Part shown: in pieces, positions 1-9,056 of the stretch
How the letters are laid out: each line of letters starts with the position of its first letter
How positions within the stretch are numbered: position 1 is the stretch's first letter
NCBI RefSeq assembly: GCF_022179285.1
Contig: NZ_BPQO01000029.1
Location: 18,050 to 82,049 of the forward strand
Direction: 5' to 3'
DNA from: Methylobacterium hispanicum
Lineage (GTDB): Bacteria > Pseudomonadota > Alphaproteobacteria > Rhizobiales > Beijerinckiaceae
DNA: 64,000 nucleotides
Translations under genes and position numbers: made by a program
The notes under the pieces: model-generated
Databases searched by the model: none
What the model was told of the DNA's origin: nothing
The model's input: only the letters and a program-made list of their open reading frames with translations

Positions 1-2133
1 TCGGCAGCACATGCCGTCCCTGGAGGCCAGGGCGACGTCGTCCTCGGGAGAGACCAGGAGGACGGAGACGAGTCTGCCCTGGGTCTCACCGTTCTCGTCC
101 TCCAGCTTGATCGCGACCTTGCCGCCCTTGTTCACGCGGGCGAAGTCGGAGGCGTCGTTCCGGCGGATCGTGCCGAAGTCCGTGACGAAGATCAGCGACA
201 GCTTCTCCAGCGCGGCGCGGTCGTCGGGCAGGGCGACGATCGCCTGGACGCTCTCCTCCGCCTTCAGCTCGAGGAAGTTCACGAGAGCCCGGCCGCGGAC
301 GTTCGGGGCCGCCTCGGGCAGCTTGTGGGCGATCTCCGAGTGGGCGAGGCCGCGGTTCGTGAAGAACAGCAGAGGGGTCTTCGTGGTGCAGACGATGGTC
401 GTGGCGACCGGATCCTCGACGGCCTCGTCCGCCGCCTTCTGACGGCCGAGATAGACCGGGAGATCCATGCGCTTGACGTAGCCGCCGGCCGTCACCGTGA
501 CGACGATGTCCTTGAGCTCGACGAGATCCTCGTCGCTGAGAGCGTCGAGGGGCGAGTCCTCGATGACGGTCCTCCGCCCTTCGGGGAAGGCGGCCCTGAT
601 CTCCTCGAGCTCGCGGCGGACGACCCCGTCCAGGACCGCCTTGACGTTCAGGATCTCCAGGTGGCCGCCGATCTCGACGGAGAGTTCGCGCGCCCGCTCG
701 GCGATCTTGTCGCGCTCCAGGCCGGTCAGACGAGAGAGGCGCATCTCGAGAATCGCGCGGACCTGCGCATCCGAGAGGCGGAAGGTCTCGCCGACGGGCA
801 CGTCCGGATCCACCTCGCCCAGCAGCTGGGCGAACCCGCCGCCGGTGGCGAAGTCGAGCGCGAGCAGCGCCGCCCTGGCCTCGTCGATGTCGACCGAGGC
901 GCGGATCAGAGCGACGATCTCGTCGATGCGCAGCGTGGCCGCGTAGAGACCGATCTGCCGGTGCAGGTCGTCCCGCGCCTTCTCCAGGCGATGCATCGTG
1001 CGCCGGCGGACGACCTCGCGCCGGAACTCGACGAACTCGCCGAGCACCTGCAGCACGCCCATGGTCCGCGGACGGCCCCGGCTGTCGATGCAGGTCATGT
1101 TGACGTTGAGGTTCGTGACGAAGTCGGTCTTCTCGCGCAGCCGGTTGAGGACCACGGCCGGGTCGGCGTCCTTGCGCACGTCGATCACGACCCGGATGCC
1201 GGCCTTGTCGGACGATTCGTCCCGGATGTCCGAGATGCCCTCGACCTTCTTCTCCTCGACGAGCTCGGCGAGCTTCTCGACGAAATCGGACTTCACGACG
1301 AGGTAGGGCAGCTGGGTGATCACGATCCTGCGGCGCCCGGCCTTGCCGTCCTCCAGGGATGCGACGCCCGAGACGCGGATCGCGCCCCGCCCCGTGGCGA
1401 AGGCTTGGCGGATGCCGGCGCGGCCGTGGATGACGCCGCCGGTCGGAAGGTCGGGACCCGGCATGACCCGCATGATCTCGTCGAGCGTGACCGCCGGGTC
1501 GTCGAGCCGCAGCAGGCAGGCGTCGATGGTCTCGCCGAGATGATGGGGCGGGATGTTGGTGGCCATGCCCACCGCGATGCCGATGCCCCCGTTGACCAGG
1601 AGGTTCGGAAAGCGGGCCGGCAGGACGACGGGCTCCTTCAGGCTGCTGTCGTAGTTCGGCCGGAAATCGACGACGCCTTCGTCGAGATCGGCCACGAGGT
1701 GGGCGGAAAGCCGCGCCAGCCGGGACTCGGTGTAGCGCATCGCGGCGGGCGGATCGTTGTCGATGGAGCCGAAATTGCCCTGCGGGTCGATCAGCGGGTA
1801 GCGGAGCGACCAGTGCTGCCCCATGCGGACCATGGCGTCGTAGATCGCCGTGTCGCCGTGCGGGTGGTACTGACCCATCACGTCGCCGACCACCTTGGCC
1901 GATTTCACGTGTTTCCGGTCCGCGGTGAAGTTGCTCTCCGCCATCGAGAACATGATGCGCCGATGGACCGGTTTCATGCCGTCGCGCACGTCCGGCAGGG
2001 CGCGCGCCGTGACGGTCGACATCATGTAGCTGAGGTAGGACTCCTCCATCTCCGCCGTGAAGGAGATCCTTTTGGCGGCTGCGGCGCCGTCCTCGACTTC
2101 GGGGTGACCGACGTCCGTGCCTTCGACTTCCAT
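1..2133 (-). CDS. gyrA: DNA gyrase subunit A (C-terminus cut by window edge)
   Basis: Breakage-reunion subunit of the type IIA topoisomerase that introduces negative supercoils. About 711 codons are present from an ATG at 2133, and the reading frame is still open at base 1. The N-terminal domain is clear: DVRDGMKPVHRRIMF, the quinolone-region string HPHGDTAIYDAMVRM, GNFGSIDNDPPAAMRYTE with the catalytic Tyr, then the tower and coiled-coil regions and the start of the beta-pinwheel. GNFGSID favours GyrA over ParC. The position equivalent to E. coli Ser83 is Thr and the Asp87 equivalent is kept. It lies 38 bp downstream of a small gene on the same strand, probably in one transcript. gyrB is about 3 kb away on the same strand. 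Gene identity is very sure; calling it a second, non-chromosomal gyrase is inference. Confidence 0.95.
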   Translation of the reverse strand, partial: MEVEGTDVGHPEVEDGAAAAKRISFTAEMEESYLSYMMSTVTARALPDVRDGMKPVHRRIMFSMAESNFTADRKHVKSAKVVGDVMGQYHPHGDTAIYDAMVRMGQHWSLRYPLIDPQGNFGSIDNDPPAAMRYTESRLARLSAHLVADLDEGVVDFRPNYDSSLKEPVVLPARFPNLLVNGGIGIAVGMATNIPPHHLGETIDACLLRLDDPAVTLDEIMRVMPGPDLPTGGVIHGRAGIRQAFATGRGAIRVSGVASLEDGKAGRRRIVITQLPYLVVKSDFVEKLAELVEEKKVEGISDIRDESSDKAGIRVVIDVRKDADPAVVLNRLREKTDFVTNLNVNMTCIDSRGRPRTMGVLQVLGEFVEFRREVVRRRTMHRLEKARDDLHRQIGLYAATLRIDEIVALIRASVDIDEARAALLALDFATGGGFAQLLGEVDPDVPVGETFRLSDAQVRAILEMRLSRLTGLERDKIAERARELSVEIGGHLEILNVKAVLDGVVRRELEEIRAAFPEGRRTVIEDSPLDALSDEDLVELKDIVVTVTAGGYVKRMDLPVYLGRQKAADEAVEDPVATTIVCTTKTPLLFFTNRGLAHSEIAHKLPEAAPNVRGRALVNFLELKAEESVQAIVALPDDRAALEKLSLIFVTDFGTIRRNDASDFARVNKGGKVAIKLEDENGETQGRLVSVLLVSPEDDVALASRDGMCCR

Positions 2134-2171
2134 CGCCGGGATGCTCCGATACCGAGATCGTTGGTGCTGCG

Positions 2172-2699
2172 TCAGCCGCGCAAGGCGGCGAGGGGGCGGG
2201 CTTCGGCGGTCCCGGACGGGAACTCCGCCTGCATGCGCCCGCCGCCCTCGACCACGGAAAGGGTTGCCCTGCGCGGCTCGAAACCCGTCTGCCCAGGCAC
2301 GGCCGGGTTCAGGCGGGCCATGGATGTTTGGTAGTCGAAGCGCGGGACGGCGTTGGGCGCAAGCTTTCGGGCCGACCGGATCTCGAACGTGGCGCCGATC
2401 TCCATGCCCATGCTCTCGCAGATGATGTCCGCGTCTTGGATCTCCGACCCGGCTCCGATCAGGACCGCGACGGCCCGCACCGAACCGCGGAAGCTGCCCA
2501 TGAACTTCGCCACGTCCGCATGAATGACGCCGTCGACGCACCCGCCCGACAGAACCCGCACTTCGCGGGCGTGGATCCGACCGACGGCAGTTCCTTCGAC
2601 GAGGACCAGGCCGTCGTGGACGAGGTCCCCCCTCTGCTTGGAATGGGGACCCACCCGCAGCACCGCCAGTTCGCCGGTCGTCGTCGTCGCCGACGTCAT
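2172..2699 (-). CDS. hypothetical protein upstream of gyrA
   Basis: 175-residue protein of no family I recognise, with no signal peptide or membrane segment. The N-terminal half is rich in short beta-like stretches (ELAVLRVG, VLVEGTAVGRIHAREVRVLSGG) and the C-terminus is low complexity. A good promoter lies upstream at 2728-2756, giving a leader of about 25-30 nt, and gyrA follows after 38 bp, so this looks like the first gene of a gyrA operon. A GAAGGAACG element sits at 2762-2770 in the same orientation. The N-terminal beta pattern and the IHADVAKFMGSF segment vaguely recall bactofilin-like repeats, but this is too weak to name. Confidence 0.75.
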   Translation of the reverse strand: MTSATTTTGELAVLRVGPHSKQRGDLVHDGLVLVEGTAVGRIHAREVRVLSGGCVDGVIHADVAKFMGSFRGSVRAVAVLIGAGSEIQDADIICESMGMEIGATFEIRSARKLAPNAVPRFDYQTSMARLNPAVPGQTGFEPRRATLSVVEGGGRMQAEFPSGTAEARPLAALRG

Positions 2700-2727
2700 G
2701 ACTTCTTCTCCCGTGACACTGCGGACG

Positions 2728-2756
2728 AGCTAACGTCGCTTCGGCCGGGGTGTCAA
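2728..2756 (-). promoter_or_regulatory. sigma-70-type promoter for the hypothetical-gyrA unit
   Basis: On the minus strand TTGACA (2756-2751) is followed after exactly 17 bases by TTAGCT (2733-2728). This is the best-formed vegetative promoter in the window. The start codon at 2699 lies about 29 bases downstream of the -10. A GAAGGAACG element is found immediately upstream, at 2770-2762. Confidence 0.6.
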
Positions 2757-2843
2757 CGTTTCGTTCCTTCGTTGGCGGATGCAGTTCCTTGCGTTGCACC
2801 CCTCGTCGGGCAATGCGATGGTGCTGCGGCAAGGAACGGTGAC

Positions 2844-4001
2844 ATGCGTACGATCGGACTGTTCTCCGGGTCCGGCTCTCTGGAGGCCGGGCTGGAAGCC
2901 GGTGGCCACGAGTGCCGGATGCTCTGCGAGGTGTCGCCGTCGGCACGCCGCGTCCTCGCTTCGCGTTTCCCGGGCGTCCCCGTCGAGCACGATGTGACCG
3001 CGCTTCGCGTCCTGCCCGAGGCCGACCTGCTGGCCGCGGGCTTCCCTTGTCAGGACCTGTCCCTGTCCGGCGGCAAGGCCGGCCTCGACGGCGCGCGGTC
3101 CGGCTTGGTCCACGAGATCTTCCGTCTCATCGATGCGAACCCGGTACCGAACGTCCTCCTGGAGAACGTGCCCAACCTCGTCAGGATGCGGGGCGGCCGT
3201 TGGGTCGCGGCCCTGGCCGACGCGTTCGAGGACCGCGGCTATCGTTGGGCCTACCGCATCGTCGACGCCCGATGCGCGCTTCCGCAGAGGCGGGAGCGCT
3301 TCTTCATGCTGGCCTCGCGGACGATGGACCCGTCGCAGGTGCTGTTCGCCGGCGACGTCCCGGCGCCGGCCCTTCCGTTCGCGCTGGGGCGCGATCCCGC
3401 GGGCTTCTACTGGACCCGCGGAGCCTCCGGGCTGGGCTGGGCTCCCCACTGCACGCCTCCGATCCAGGGCGGTTCGGCCAAGGGCATACCTTCGGGCCCG
3501 GCCGTCCTCCTTCCGGATGGACGCGTCGTGAAGGTCGGCCTACGCGACGCCGAGCGTCTTCAGGGGATGCGGGTCGGCGAGACCGAGGCGGCGGGCGGAG
3601 AGGAGCACCGCTGGCGCATCGTCGGCAACGCCGTCGCGCTGCCCGTGGCGGAATGGATCGGCCGTCGCTTGGCCTCGCCCGGCCTCGCGCAGCCGCCCTC
3701 GACGGTTCCGTTCGGGAGCTTGGTCGGCTCATGGCCTACGGCGGCCTGCGGTGGTCCCCGCGGAGGACGGCACCGGGCCGCGATCGGTACGCTTCCCTTC
3801 TGGCGCCCGCGCGAACGTCTGGAAGCCTACCTGCCGGACGCCGAACCTCTGTCGCCCCGGGCCACCCGCGGCTTCCTCGCGCGGGCGGCCCGGGGTCGCA
3901 TGAACTTCGTCCCGGGCTTCCTCGATGCGGTGTGGAGCCATCTCGTGGCGGTCGAGCGGTCCGCGGGTGGCGGGGCGGATCTGTTCGGCGCGGCCGCCTG
4001 A
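2844..4001 (+). CDS. DNA (cytosine-5-)-methyltransferase
   Basis: 385-residue C5 cytosine methyltransferase. Motif I is FSGSGSLEAG (residues 7-16), motif IV is GFPCQDLS with catalytic Cys69, motif VI is ENV (107-109), motif VIII is QRRERFF (148-154), and the C-terminal motifs are LRDAERLQGM and RIVGNAVALPVAEW. The start is an ATG preceded by AAGGAACG at a 5-nt gap. About 110 residues follow motif X, longer than in a minimal enzyme and without a recognised domain. No cognate restriction gene is adjacent, so it looks like an orphan, possibly protective or regulatory, methylase. The recognition sequence cannot be read from the gene. It is divergent from the gyrA-side unit. Confidence 0.93.
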   Translation: MRTIGLFSGSGSLEAGLEAGGHECRMLCEVSPSARRVLASRFPGVPVEHDVTALRVLPEADLLAAGFPCQDLSLSGGKAGLDGARSGLVHEIFRLIDANPVPNVLLENVPNLVRMRGGRWVAALADAFEDRGYRWAYRIVDARCALPQRRERFFMLASRTMDPSQVLFAGDVPAPALPFALGRDPAGFYWTRGASGLGWAPHCTPPIQGGSAKGIPSGPAVLLPDGRVVKVGLRDAERLQGMRVGETEAAGGEEHRWRIVGNAVALPVAEWIGRRLASPGLAQPPSTVPFGSLVGSWPTAACGGPRGGRHRAAIGTLPFWRPRERLEAYLPDAEPLSPRATRGFLARAARGRMNFVPGFLDAVWSHLVAVERSAGGGADLFGAAA

Positions 4002-4008
4002 GGCCGGC

Positions 4009-4857
4009 TCAATCCATCGTCACGGTCGCCGAGACCTCGGCGATCTCCGAGATCCGCAGGACCAGGCGCTCGTCGATCATCTCGGCGGCGACCTGAAGCA
4101 TCGGCTTCGAGGGGTCCCGATGCGCGATCTGGATGTGGCTCACGCCCCGCGGTGCCGATTCGACGACCGTCTCCCAGACGTTGGGAAGGTTGAACAGGTG
4201 GGTGGCGCGGAGCGAGACCTCGAAGGCCCCCGTGGCGTGGTTCCGGCAGTAGCGGTCCCCCAGCTCGTTCCTGGAGACGATCCAGGCGTCCTCGATCTGC
4301 CCGAACTTGTTGGGTATCGGCTCGGCCACGATGATCGCGCTGGCGGACCGGTCGAACAGCGACCGGAAGATGGTGGGCTTGTCCTCGATGAAGTGGCAGA
4401 AGATCACGATCGACAGGGTTTCGATGTCCCTGGAGGTGATCACGGGCAGGCAGAGATACCCCCAGAGCGTCCCGTCCCGCTCGTACTCGTCGAAGCACTG
4501 GAAGTAGGCCGGCTCGAACTCCTTCGTGCACCGGTCGAAGACCTCACGCATGCGGCGCTGGATCGGCGAGCGCAGCTCGGACAGGGTCTTGCCCTGCATG
4601 CCGAAGCCCACCTTCTCCTGCAGCGCCTTGCCATGATGGAAGTAGGTGTAGTCGCGTCGACCCTTCAGCAGGACGATCGCATGGTCCGCGATGCCGGCCT
4701 GGGGCTTGTGCCAGAAATCCTCCACGAGCGGGTCGCGCTCCGAGCGGATGTGCTGCCATTGCAGGGCGAGCGCGCGGACCGTCTCGTTGTTGGCGACCTT
4801 CGAGACGGTCGAGCCGTGCCAGTCCTTGACCTGCTGGCCGATCGTGACGGTTGACAA
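4009..4857 (-). CDS. PAS-like sensory domain protein
   Basis: About 282 residues from a TTG start at 4857; the frame stays open to 5013, so the start is uncertain. The region FHHGKALQEKVGFGMQGKTL followed by SELRSPIQRRMREVFDRC resembles the PAS_5-type domain common in alphaproteobacteria, and a second related segment (SLFDRSASAIIVAEPIP, then AWIVSRNELGDRYC) follows. No kinase, cyclase or DNA-binding domain is visible, so any output would go through a partner. It lies downstream of gyrB on the same strand with a gap of about 175 bp, and converges with the methyltransferase gene, 7 bp away. Assignment to PAS is by pattern only. Confidence 0.6.
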   Translation of the reverse strand: MSTVTIGQQVKDWHGSTVSKVANNETVRALALQWQHIRSERDPLVEDFWHKPQAGIADHAIVLLKGRRDYTYFHHGKALQEKVGFGMQGKTLSELRSPIQRRMREVFDRCTKEFEPAYFQCFDEYERDGTLWGYLCLPVITSRDIETLSIVIFCHFIEDKPTIFRSLFDRSASAIIVAEPIPNKFGQIEDAWIVSRNELGDRYCRNHATGAFEVSLRATHLFNLPNVWETVVESAPRGVSHIQIAHRDPSKPMLQVAAEMIDERLVLRISEIAEVSATVTMD

Positions 4858-5032
4858 ACGACGCTCCCGGAACGCCCAAACGGCACTCCTTCGACTGCCG
4901 GAGGCCCCCGGCTCCGGGGTTAGCCGATGGGTTTTGTCGAAGCAACAAAGACCCCGCCGCGCCACCCGGCTTCGGCCCCCGTCGGTAAACATGGGCTTGC
5001 CGGAGTGGCCCAAATGTACCGCTTCGTACGGC

Positions 5033-7498
5033 TCAGGCGTCGATCTCGATCAGGTGCCCCCGGGTCTCCAGCAGATGTTTGCGCGGCTCCGGCTTGGCGC
5101 CCATCAGCTGATCCACCTTCGCGCGCGCCGCCTCGGCGTCCTCGACCCGGATCTGGACGATGGAGCGGTTGGCCGGATCGAGCGTCGTCTCCGAGAGCTG
5201 CTGCGCCGTCATCTCGCCCAGTCCCTTGTATCGGCCGATCGTGAGGCCTTTGCCGCCTCTGTCGCGCAGGTGGCCGAACAGGCTCGAAGGCCCGGGGACG
5301 GGGATTTCCCCGGATGGCTCCAGGATGGCCGCGCCGGGACCGTAGATCCCGGACATCTGCTGGCGTCGGCGGGCGAGCGTGTGGGCGACCGCGCCTTCGC
5401 AGAGGGTGCGCGGCAGGACGCGCTCCTGACCGACGCCCTTGACGGTCCACCCGAGCCGCAGCCCCTCCGGCTCCAGATCGCAGGACCAGCGCGACCCGGC
5501 CATGGCGGCGGGCATTCCCGCGCAGATCTCGGCGCCGAGCCGCAGCATGGACTCGTCGTCCCGCCAGAGGACGGGATCGAGCCATCCCGAGACGACGAGC
5601 GCGTCGGACAGCGGCCGCAGCCCGACGTCGGTGTCGATGGCGGCGAAGAGGCGCGCGTCCATCTTGGCCCGCTCCGCCGCGGCGACGAGGTCCGCTCCCT
5701 CCACGACGATGCCGTCGGCCCTGCGGAAGGCGATGCCCTCGGCTCCGAGGCGGAGAAGCTCCCGGTCGAGCGCCGCGTCGTCGCGCAGAAAGGTCTTCCG
5801 TCCCTTCTTCTCGATGGAGAACAAGGGTGGCTCGGCCTTGTATACGTACCCCCGCTGGATCAGTTCGGGCATGTGCCGGAAGAAGAAGGCGAGGAGCAGG
5901 GTCCGGATGTGGGCGCCGTCCACGTCCGCGTCGGTCATGATGATGATGCGGTGGTAGCGGACCTTGTCGGGATCGTGGCTCGCCTTGCCGATGCCGCAGC
6001 CCAGCGCCTTCACCAGCGTCCCGACGGCGGGGTTCTTCATGATCTTGTCGAGGCGCGCCGTCTCCGTGTTCAGGATCTTGCCCCGCAGGGGGAGGACGGC
6101 CTGGAACTCGCTGTCCCGCCCCTGTTTGGCCGATCCGCCGGCCGAGTCGCCCTCGACGATGAGGATCTCGGATTTGGCCGGATCGCGCTCGCGGCAGTCG
6201 GCCAGCTTGCCCGGCAGGGAGGTGACGTCCTCCAGAACCGTCTTGCGCCGGACCATCTCGCGGGCGCGCTTGGCCGCCTCGCGGGCGGCCGCCGCCTCGA
6301 CGGCCTTGTCGATCACCTTGCGCGCGTCGGCCGGGTTCTCGTCGAGCCACGTGGCCAACGCCTCGCCGACGGCCGACTGGACGGGCCCGGACACCTCGTT
6401 CGAGACGAGCTTGGCCTTGGTCTGCGAGGCGAACTTCGGGTCCGGCAGCTTGACCGAGACGATGGCGGTCAGACCTTCGCGCAGGTCGTCTCCCGACAAC
6501 GCCGCCTTCGACTTGAGAGGGCTGCGCTCGACGTAGGACATGAAGCTGCGCGTGAGGGCGGACTTGAAGCCCTGCACGTGCGTCCCGCCGTCCTCCTGGG
6601 GAATGTTGTTCGTGAACGGCAGGATCGACTCGGTCGTCGAGTCGTTCCACTGCAGGGCGACCTCGATGCCCACCGGGGTGGGGCCGGGATTGCCCTCGAT
6701 CTCGACGGAGCGCTCCGTGCGCACCACGATCGGCCTCGCGATGACCCGGTCGCGCCCGGCAGTGCGGTCTATGAAGCCGACGTACTCGCCGACGCCGCCC
6801 TCGTAGTACATCTCGACCGGATCCACGTCCTTGACCCGCCGGTCGTGGAAGAGGATCCGCACGCCGGAGTTGAGGAAGGCCAGCTCGCGCAGGCGGCGCT
6901 CGACGACCGCGGCGCTGAACTCGACGACGCCGGTGAAGGTGCGCAGCGACGGCGTGAAGGTCACCGACGTGCCGCGTCGCCCCTTGGCGTCGCCGACCTC
7001 GCGCAGGGACGCGACCGGGTCGCCGTGCTCGAAGGCCATGTGGTGCTCGCGTCCGCCGCGCCAGATCGTGAGCTCGAGCAGCGACGAGAGGGCGTTGACG
7101 ACGGACACCCCGACGCCGTGCAGGCCGCCCGAGACCTTGTAGGAGTTCTGGTCGAACTTCCCGCCCGCGTGCAGCACGGTCATGATGATCTCGGCAGCCG
7201 ATTTGCCGGGGTACTTCGGGTGCGGGTCGACCGGAATGCCGCGACCGTTGTCCACGACCGTGACCGAGCCGTCGGCGTTCAGCACGACCGTCACGCGGTC
7301 GGCATGCCCGGCGAGACATTCGTCGATGCCGTTGTCGACGACCTCCCAGATCATGTGGTGGAAACCGGACCCGTCGTTCGTGTCGCCGATGTACATGCCG
7401 GGCCGCTTGCGTACGGCTTCCAGCCCTTCGAGGACCTGGATCGAGCTCGCGTCGTAGGCGCCGGAATCCCGGACGGCCGGCATCGCTTCGGACTGCAT
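5033..7498 (-). CDS. gyrB: DNA gyrase subunit B
   Basis: 821 residues, the usual alphaproteobacterial GyrB length and too long for ParE. The ATPase domain begins LEGLEAVRKRPGMYIGDT, followed by DNGRGIPVDPHPK, GGLHGVGVSVVNALS and the QTKAKLVS region. The TOPRIM domain has EGDSAGGSAKQGRD and TDADVDGAHIRTLLL, and the C-terminus has GRYKGLGEMTAQQLSETTLD. All ATPase and metal-binding motifs look intact. The start is an ATG at 7498 after GAAGGATCCCA. Located about 3 kb from gyrA on the same strand, with a PAS-like gene, the methyltransferase and a small gene between. Confidence 0.96.
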   Translation of the reverse strand: MQSEAMPAVRDSGAYDASSIQVLEGLEAVRKRPGMYIGDTNDGSGFHHMIWEVVDNGIDECLAGHADRVTVVLNADGSVTVVDNGRGIPVDPHPKYPGKSAAEIIMTVLHAGGKFDQNSYKVSGGLHGVGVSVVNALSSLLELTIWRGGREHHMAFEHGDPVASLREVGDAKGRRGTSVTFTPSLRTFTGVVEFSAAVVERRLRELAFLNSGVRILFHDRRVKDVDPVEMYYEGGVGEYVGFIDRTAGRDRVIARPIVVRTERSVEIEGNPGPTPVGIEVALQWNDSTTESILPFTNNIPQEDGGTHVQGFKSALTRSFMSYVERSPLKSKAALSGDDLREGLTAIVSVKLPDPKFASQTKAKLVSNEVSGPVQSAVGEALATWLDENPADARKVIDKAVEAAAAREAAKRAREMVRRKTVLEDVTSLPGKLADCRERDPAKSEILIVEGDSAGGSAKQGRDSEFQAVLPLRGKILNTETARLDKIMKNPAVGTLVKALGCGIGKASHDPDKVRYHRIIIMTDADVDGAHIRTLLLAFFFRHMPELIQRGYVYKAEPPLFSIEKKGRKTFLRDDAALDRELLRLGAEGIAFRRADGIVVEGADLVAAAERAKMDARLFAAIDTDVGLRPLSDALVVSGWLDPVLWRDDESMLRLGAEICAGMPAAMAGSRWSCDLEPEGLRLGWTVKGVGQERVLPRTLCEGAVAHTLARRRQQMSGIYGPGAAILEPSGEIPVPGPSSLFGHLRDRGGKGLTIGRYKGLGEMTAQQLSETTLDPANRSIVQIRVEDAEAARAKVDQLMGAKPEPRKHLLETRGHLIEIDA

Positions 7499-7567
7499 TG
7501 GGATCCTTCGGGTATCGCGGCCTGACCGCGCGCGGAACGGCGGGTTCACCTGACAAAGGAATGGACC

Positions 7568-8095
7568 ATGAGAGCCGCGGTGGCAAGTTCGAAGGAACGG
7601 CTTGCCCGAGCGCGGGATCCGGTGGATCAGAAGACTGACCGTGGAGCCGAGCCGATGCAAAGACCGCCCGGATACGGCCGGCCCTCGAGCCGTGCCGGCA
7701 AGAAGCAGATCGTCGTGTTCCTCGCCCCTGACGCGATCGGGCGCCTGCGGACGCGCGCCCGCAACGAGGAGCGCACGCTCCAGGAGGTCCTGGCCGCCTG
7801 CCTGAACGAAGGGCTCCGCCCGCTCGGCCATCCCGCGCTGTTTCCGGTCGAACACCGACGCATGTTCGTGCGCTCGTCCCGGCGGGCGAAGCCCCGCGGC
7901 GACGACACGCGCCCATCCAGGCGCGGTCTGAACGGCCTTGCCGGCTGGTTCGCGGGCGGGCTCGTCGACGAGGCGCGCTCCTTCGCGATCGAGAAGGGCA
8001 CTTCCGTCCAGGCGATCGGCGAGGAGGGCGCCCGCCGCCTTCTCTCGGACCCGACCTTGCAGATCGAGACGCCGGGGGAACTCGAGACCGCCTAG
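7568..8095 (+). CDS. protein with two ribbon-helix-helix-like segments
   Basis: 175 residues from ATG 7568, preceded by AAAGGAATGGACC. An alternative start at 7655 (MQRPPGYGRP) is possible and would place the GAAGGAACG element at 7591 in the leader. KKQIVVFLAPDAIGRLRTRA followed by RNEERTLQEVLAACLNEGLR has the strand-helix-helix pattern of RHH DNA-binding proteins, and a second copy-like stretch (GLVDEARSFAIEKGTSVQAI) follows near the C-terminus. A tandem RHH protein could bind DNA as a pseudo-dimer. No toxin partner is adjacent. Divergent from gyrB and convergent with the J-domain gene, 4 bp away. Confidence 0.65.
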   Translation: MRAAVASSKERLARARDPVDQKTDRGAEPMQRPPGYGRPSSRAGKKQIVVFLAPDAIGRLRTRARNEERTLQEVLAACLNEGLRPLGHPALFPVEHRRMFVRSSRRAKPRGDDTRPSRRGLNGLAGWFAGGLVDEARSFAIEKGTSVQAIGEEGARRLLSDPTLQIETPGELETA

Positions 8096-8099
8096 GCGA

Positions 8100-8927
8100 T
8101 CAGGCCGCGACGAGCGGGCCTGGGCGCATGGCGGCGAACAACCTCCCGAGATCCGGATCCGCCGCGGCGTCGGGGACGTCGACGGCGACCTGCACGAGAT
8201 AGTCGCCGCGACGGCCGCCGGACTCGACCCCTTCGCCCCCGAAGCGGTGCTCGAAGGTCGGCGGAGAACCGGGCGGGAGCGCCAGCCGGCGGAACCCGCC
8301 CCGCGGCATCGGAACGGGGATCTCGCACCCGAGGGCGGCGTCCCAGACGGGTACGCGGAGCGTCCACAGCACGTCGAGGCCGCGCAGCACGAAGCCGTCG
8401 GGCGAGGCGACGCCGACGCGCAGCCGGAGATCGCCTCGCGGTCCGCCGGCGACGCCGGGTTCGCCGAGGCCGCGGTAGACCACCACCTCGCGGTCGGCCA
8501 CGCCGCCGGGCACGACGACCGTCGCGCGCCGGACGCGGCCGCTCCCGCCGTACGCGACAACCGTGCGAGGGCAGTCCGACAGAGCGTCCCGGAACGCGAG
8601 CGTCGCTTCGGCCTCGACGTCCGCCCCGCGTTCGGGACACCCCGGCATCCGGGCAGCCTCGAAATCCTCGGACGCACGGACGAGATCCTCGAACGCGGCG
8701 GCGAACGGGCCGGTCGCCCGCGGCTCGTCCACCCTCGTCCGTTCCAGCGCGTCCCGGGCCTTCTTCACCTTCCGGAAGGCTTCGGCGGCCGCATCGTCCC
8801 CGGGGTTGCGGTCGGGGTGATACCGCATCGCGAGACCGCGATAGGCCTTCCGAACGGTCTCGCCCGACGCACCGCAAGGAACGCCGAGGACGAACCAGGG
8901 GTCGAAGGAACCGTCGTCTTCTGACAT
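8100..8927 (-). CDS. DnaJ/CbpA-like J-domain protein
   Basis: 275-residue co-chaperone. The N-terminal J domain contains the HPD tripeptide in YHPDRNPGDDAAAEAFRKV. There is no Cys-rich zinc finger. The C-terminal part (VVVPGGVADREVVVYRGLGE, DLRLRVGVASPDGFVLRGLD) is the beta-sandwich substrate domain, so the layout is CbpA-like (type II). The ATG at 8927 follows AAAGGAGTGGAG; a GTG six bases upstream is an alternative. It would stimulate DnaK ATPase; no dnaK or grpE is nearby, so a host DnaK is the likely partner. Confidence 0.85.
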   Translation of the reverse strand: MSEDDGSFDPWFVLGVPCGASGETVRKAYRGLAMRYHPDRNPGDDAAAEAFRKVKKARDALERTRVDEPRATGPFAAAFEDLVRASEDFEAARMPGCPERGADVEAEATLAFRDALSDCPRTVVAYGGSGRVRRATVVVPGGVADREVVVYRGLGEPGVAGGPRGDLRLRVGVASPDGFVLRGLDVLWTLRVPVWDAALGCEIPVPMPRGGFRRLALPPGSPPTFEHRFGGEGVESGGRRGDYLVQVAVDVPDAAADPDLGRLFAAMRPGPLVAA

Positions 8928-9056
8928 CTCCACTCCTTTCGAAGGGCGTCGCCTTTTGCTAAAGTTTCGCGGATTTCAGGACAGGCTCCCGCAAAGCGCA
9001 AGCGCGGAACGCCTTCGCGCCGGCGAAAGTGCCGGCGCGCGAGGGAAGGACATCCG

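Noticed and set aside
2328..2733. Plus-strand open frame running into the methyltransferase
   Set aside because: It is in frame with the real gene but starts opposite the minus-strand gene and lacks a ribosome site; the MTase motif I starts at ATG 2844.
1..7498. ParC/ParE (topoisomerase IV)
   Set aside because: GNFGSID and the 821-residue B subunit length are gyrase-like.
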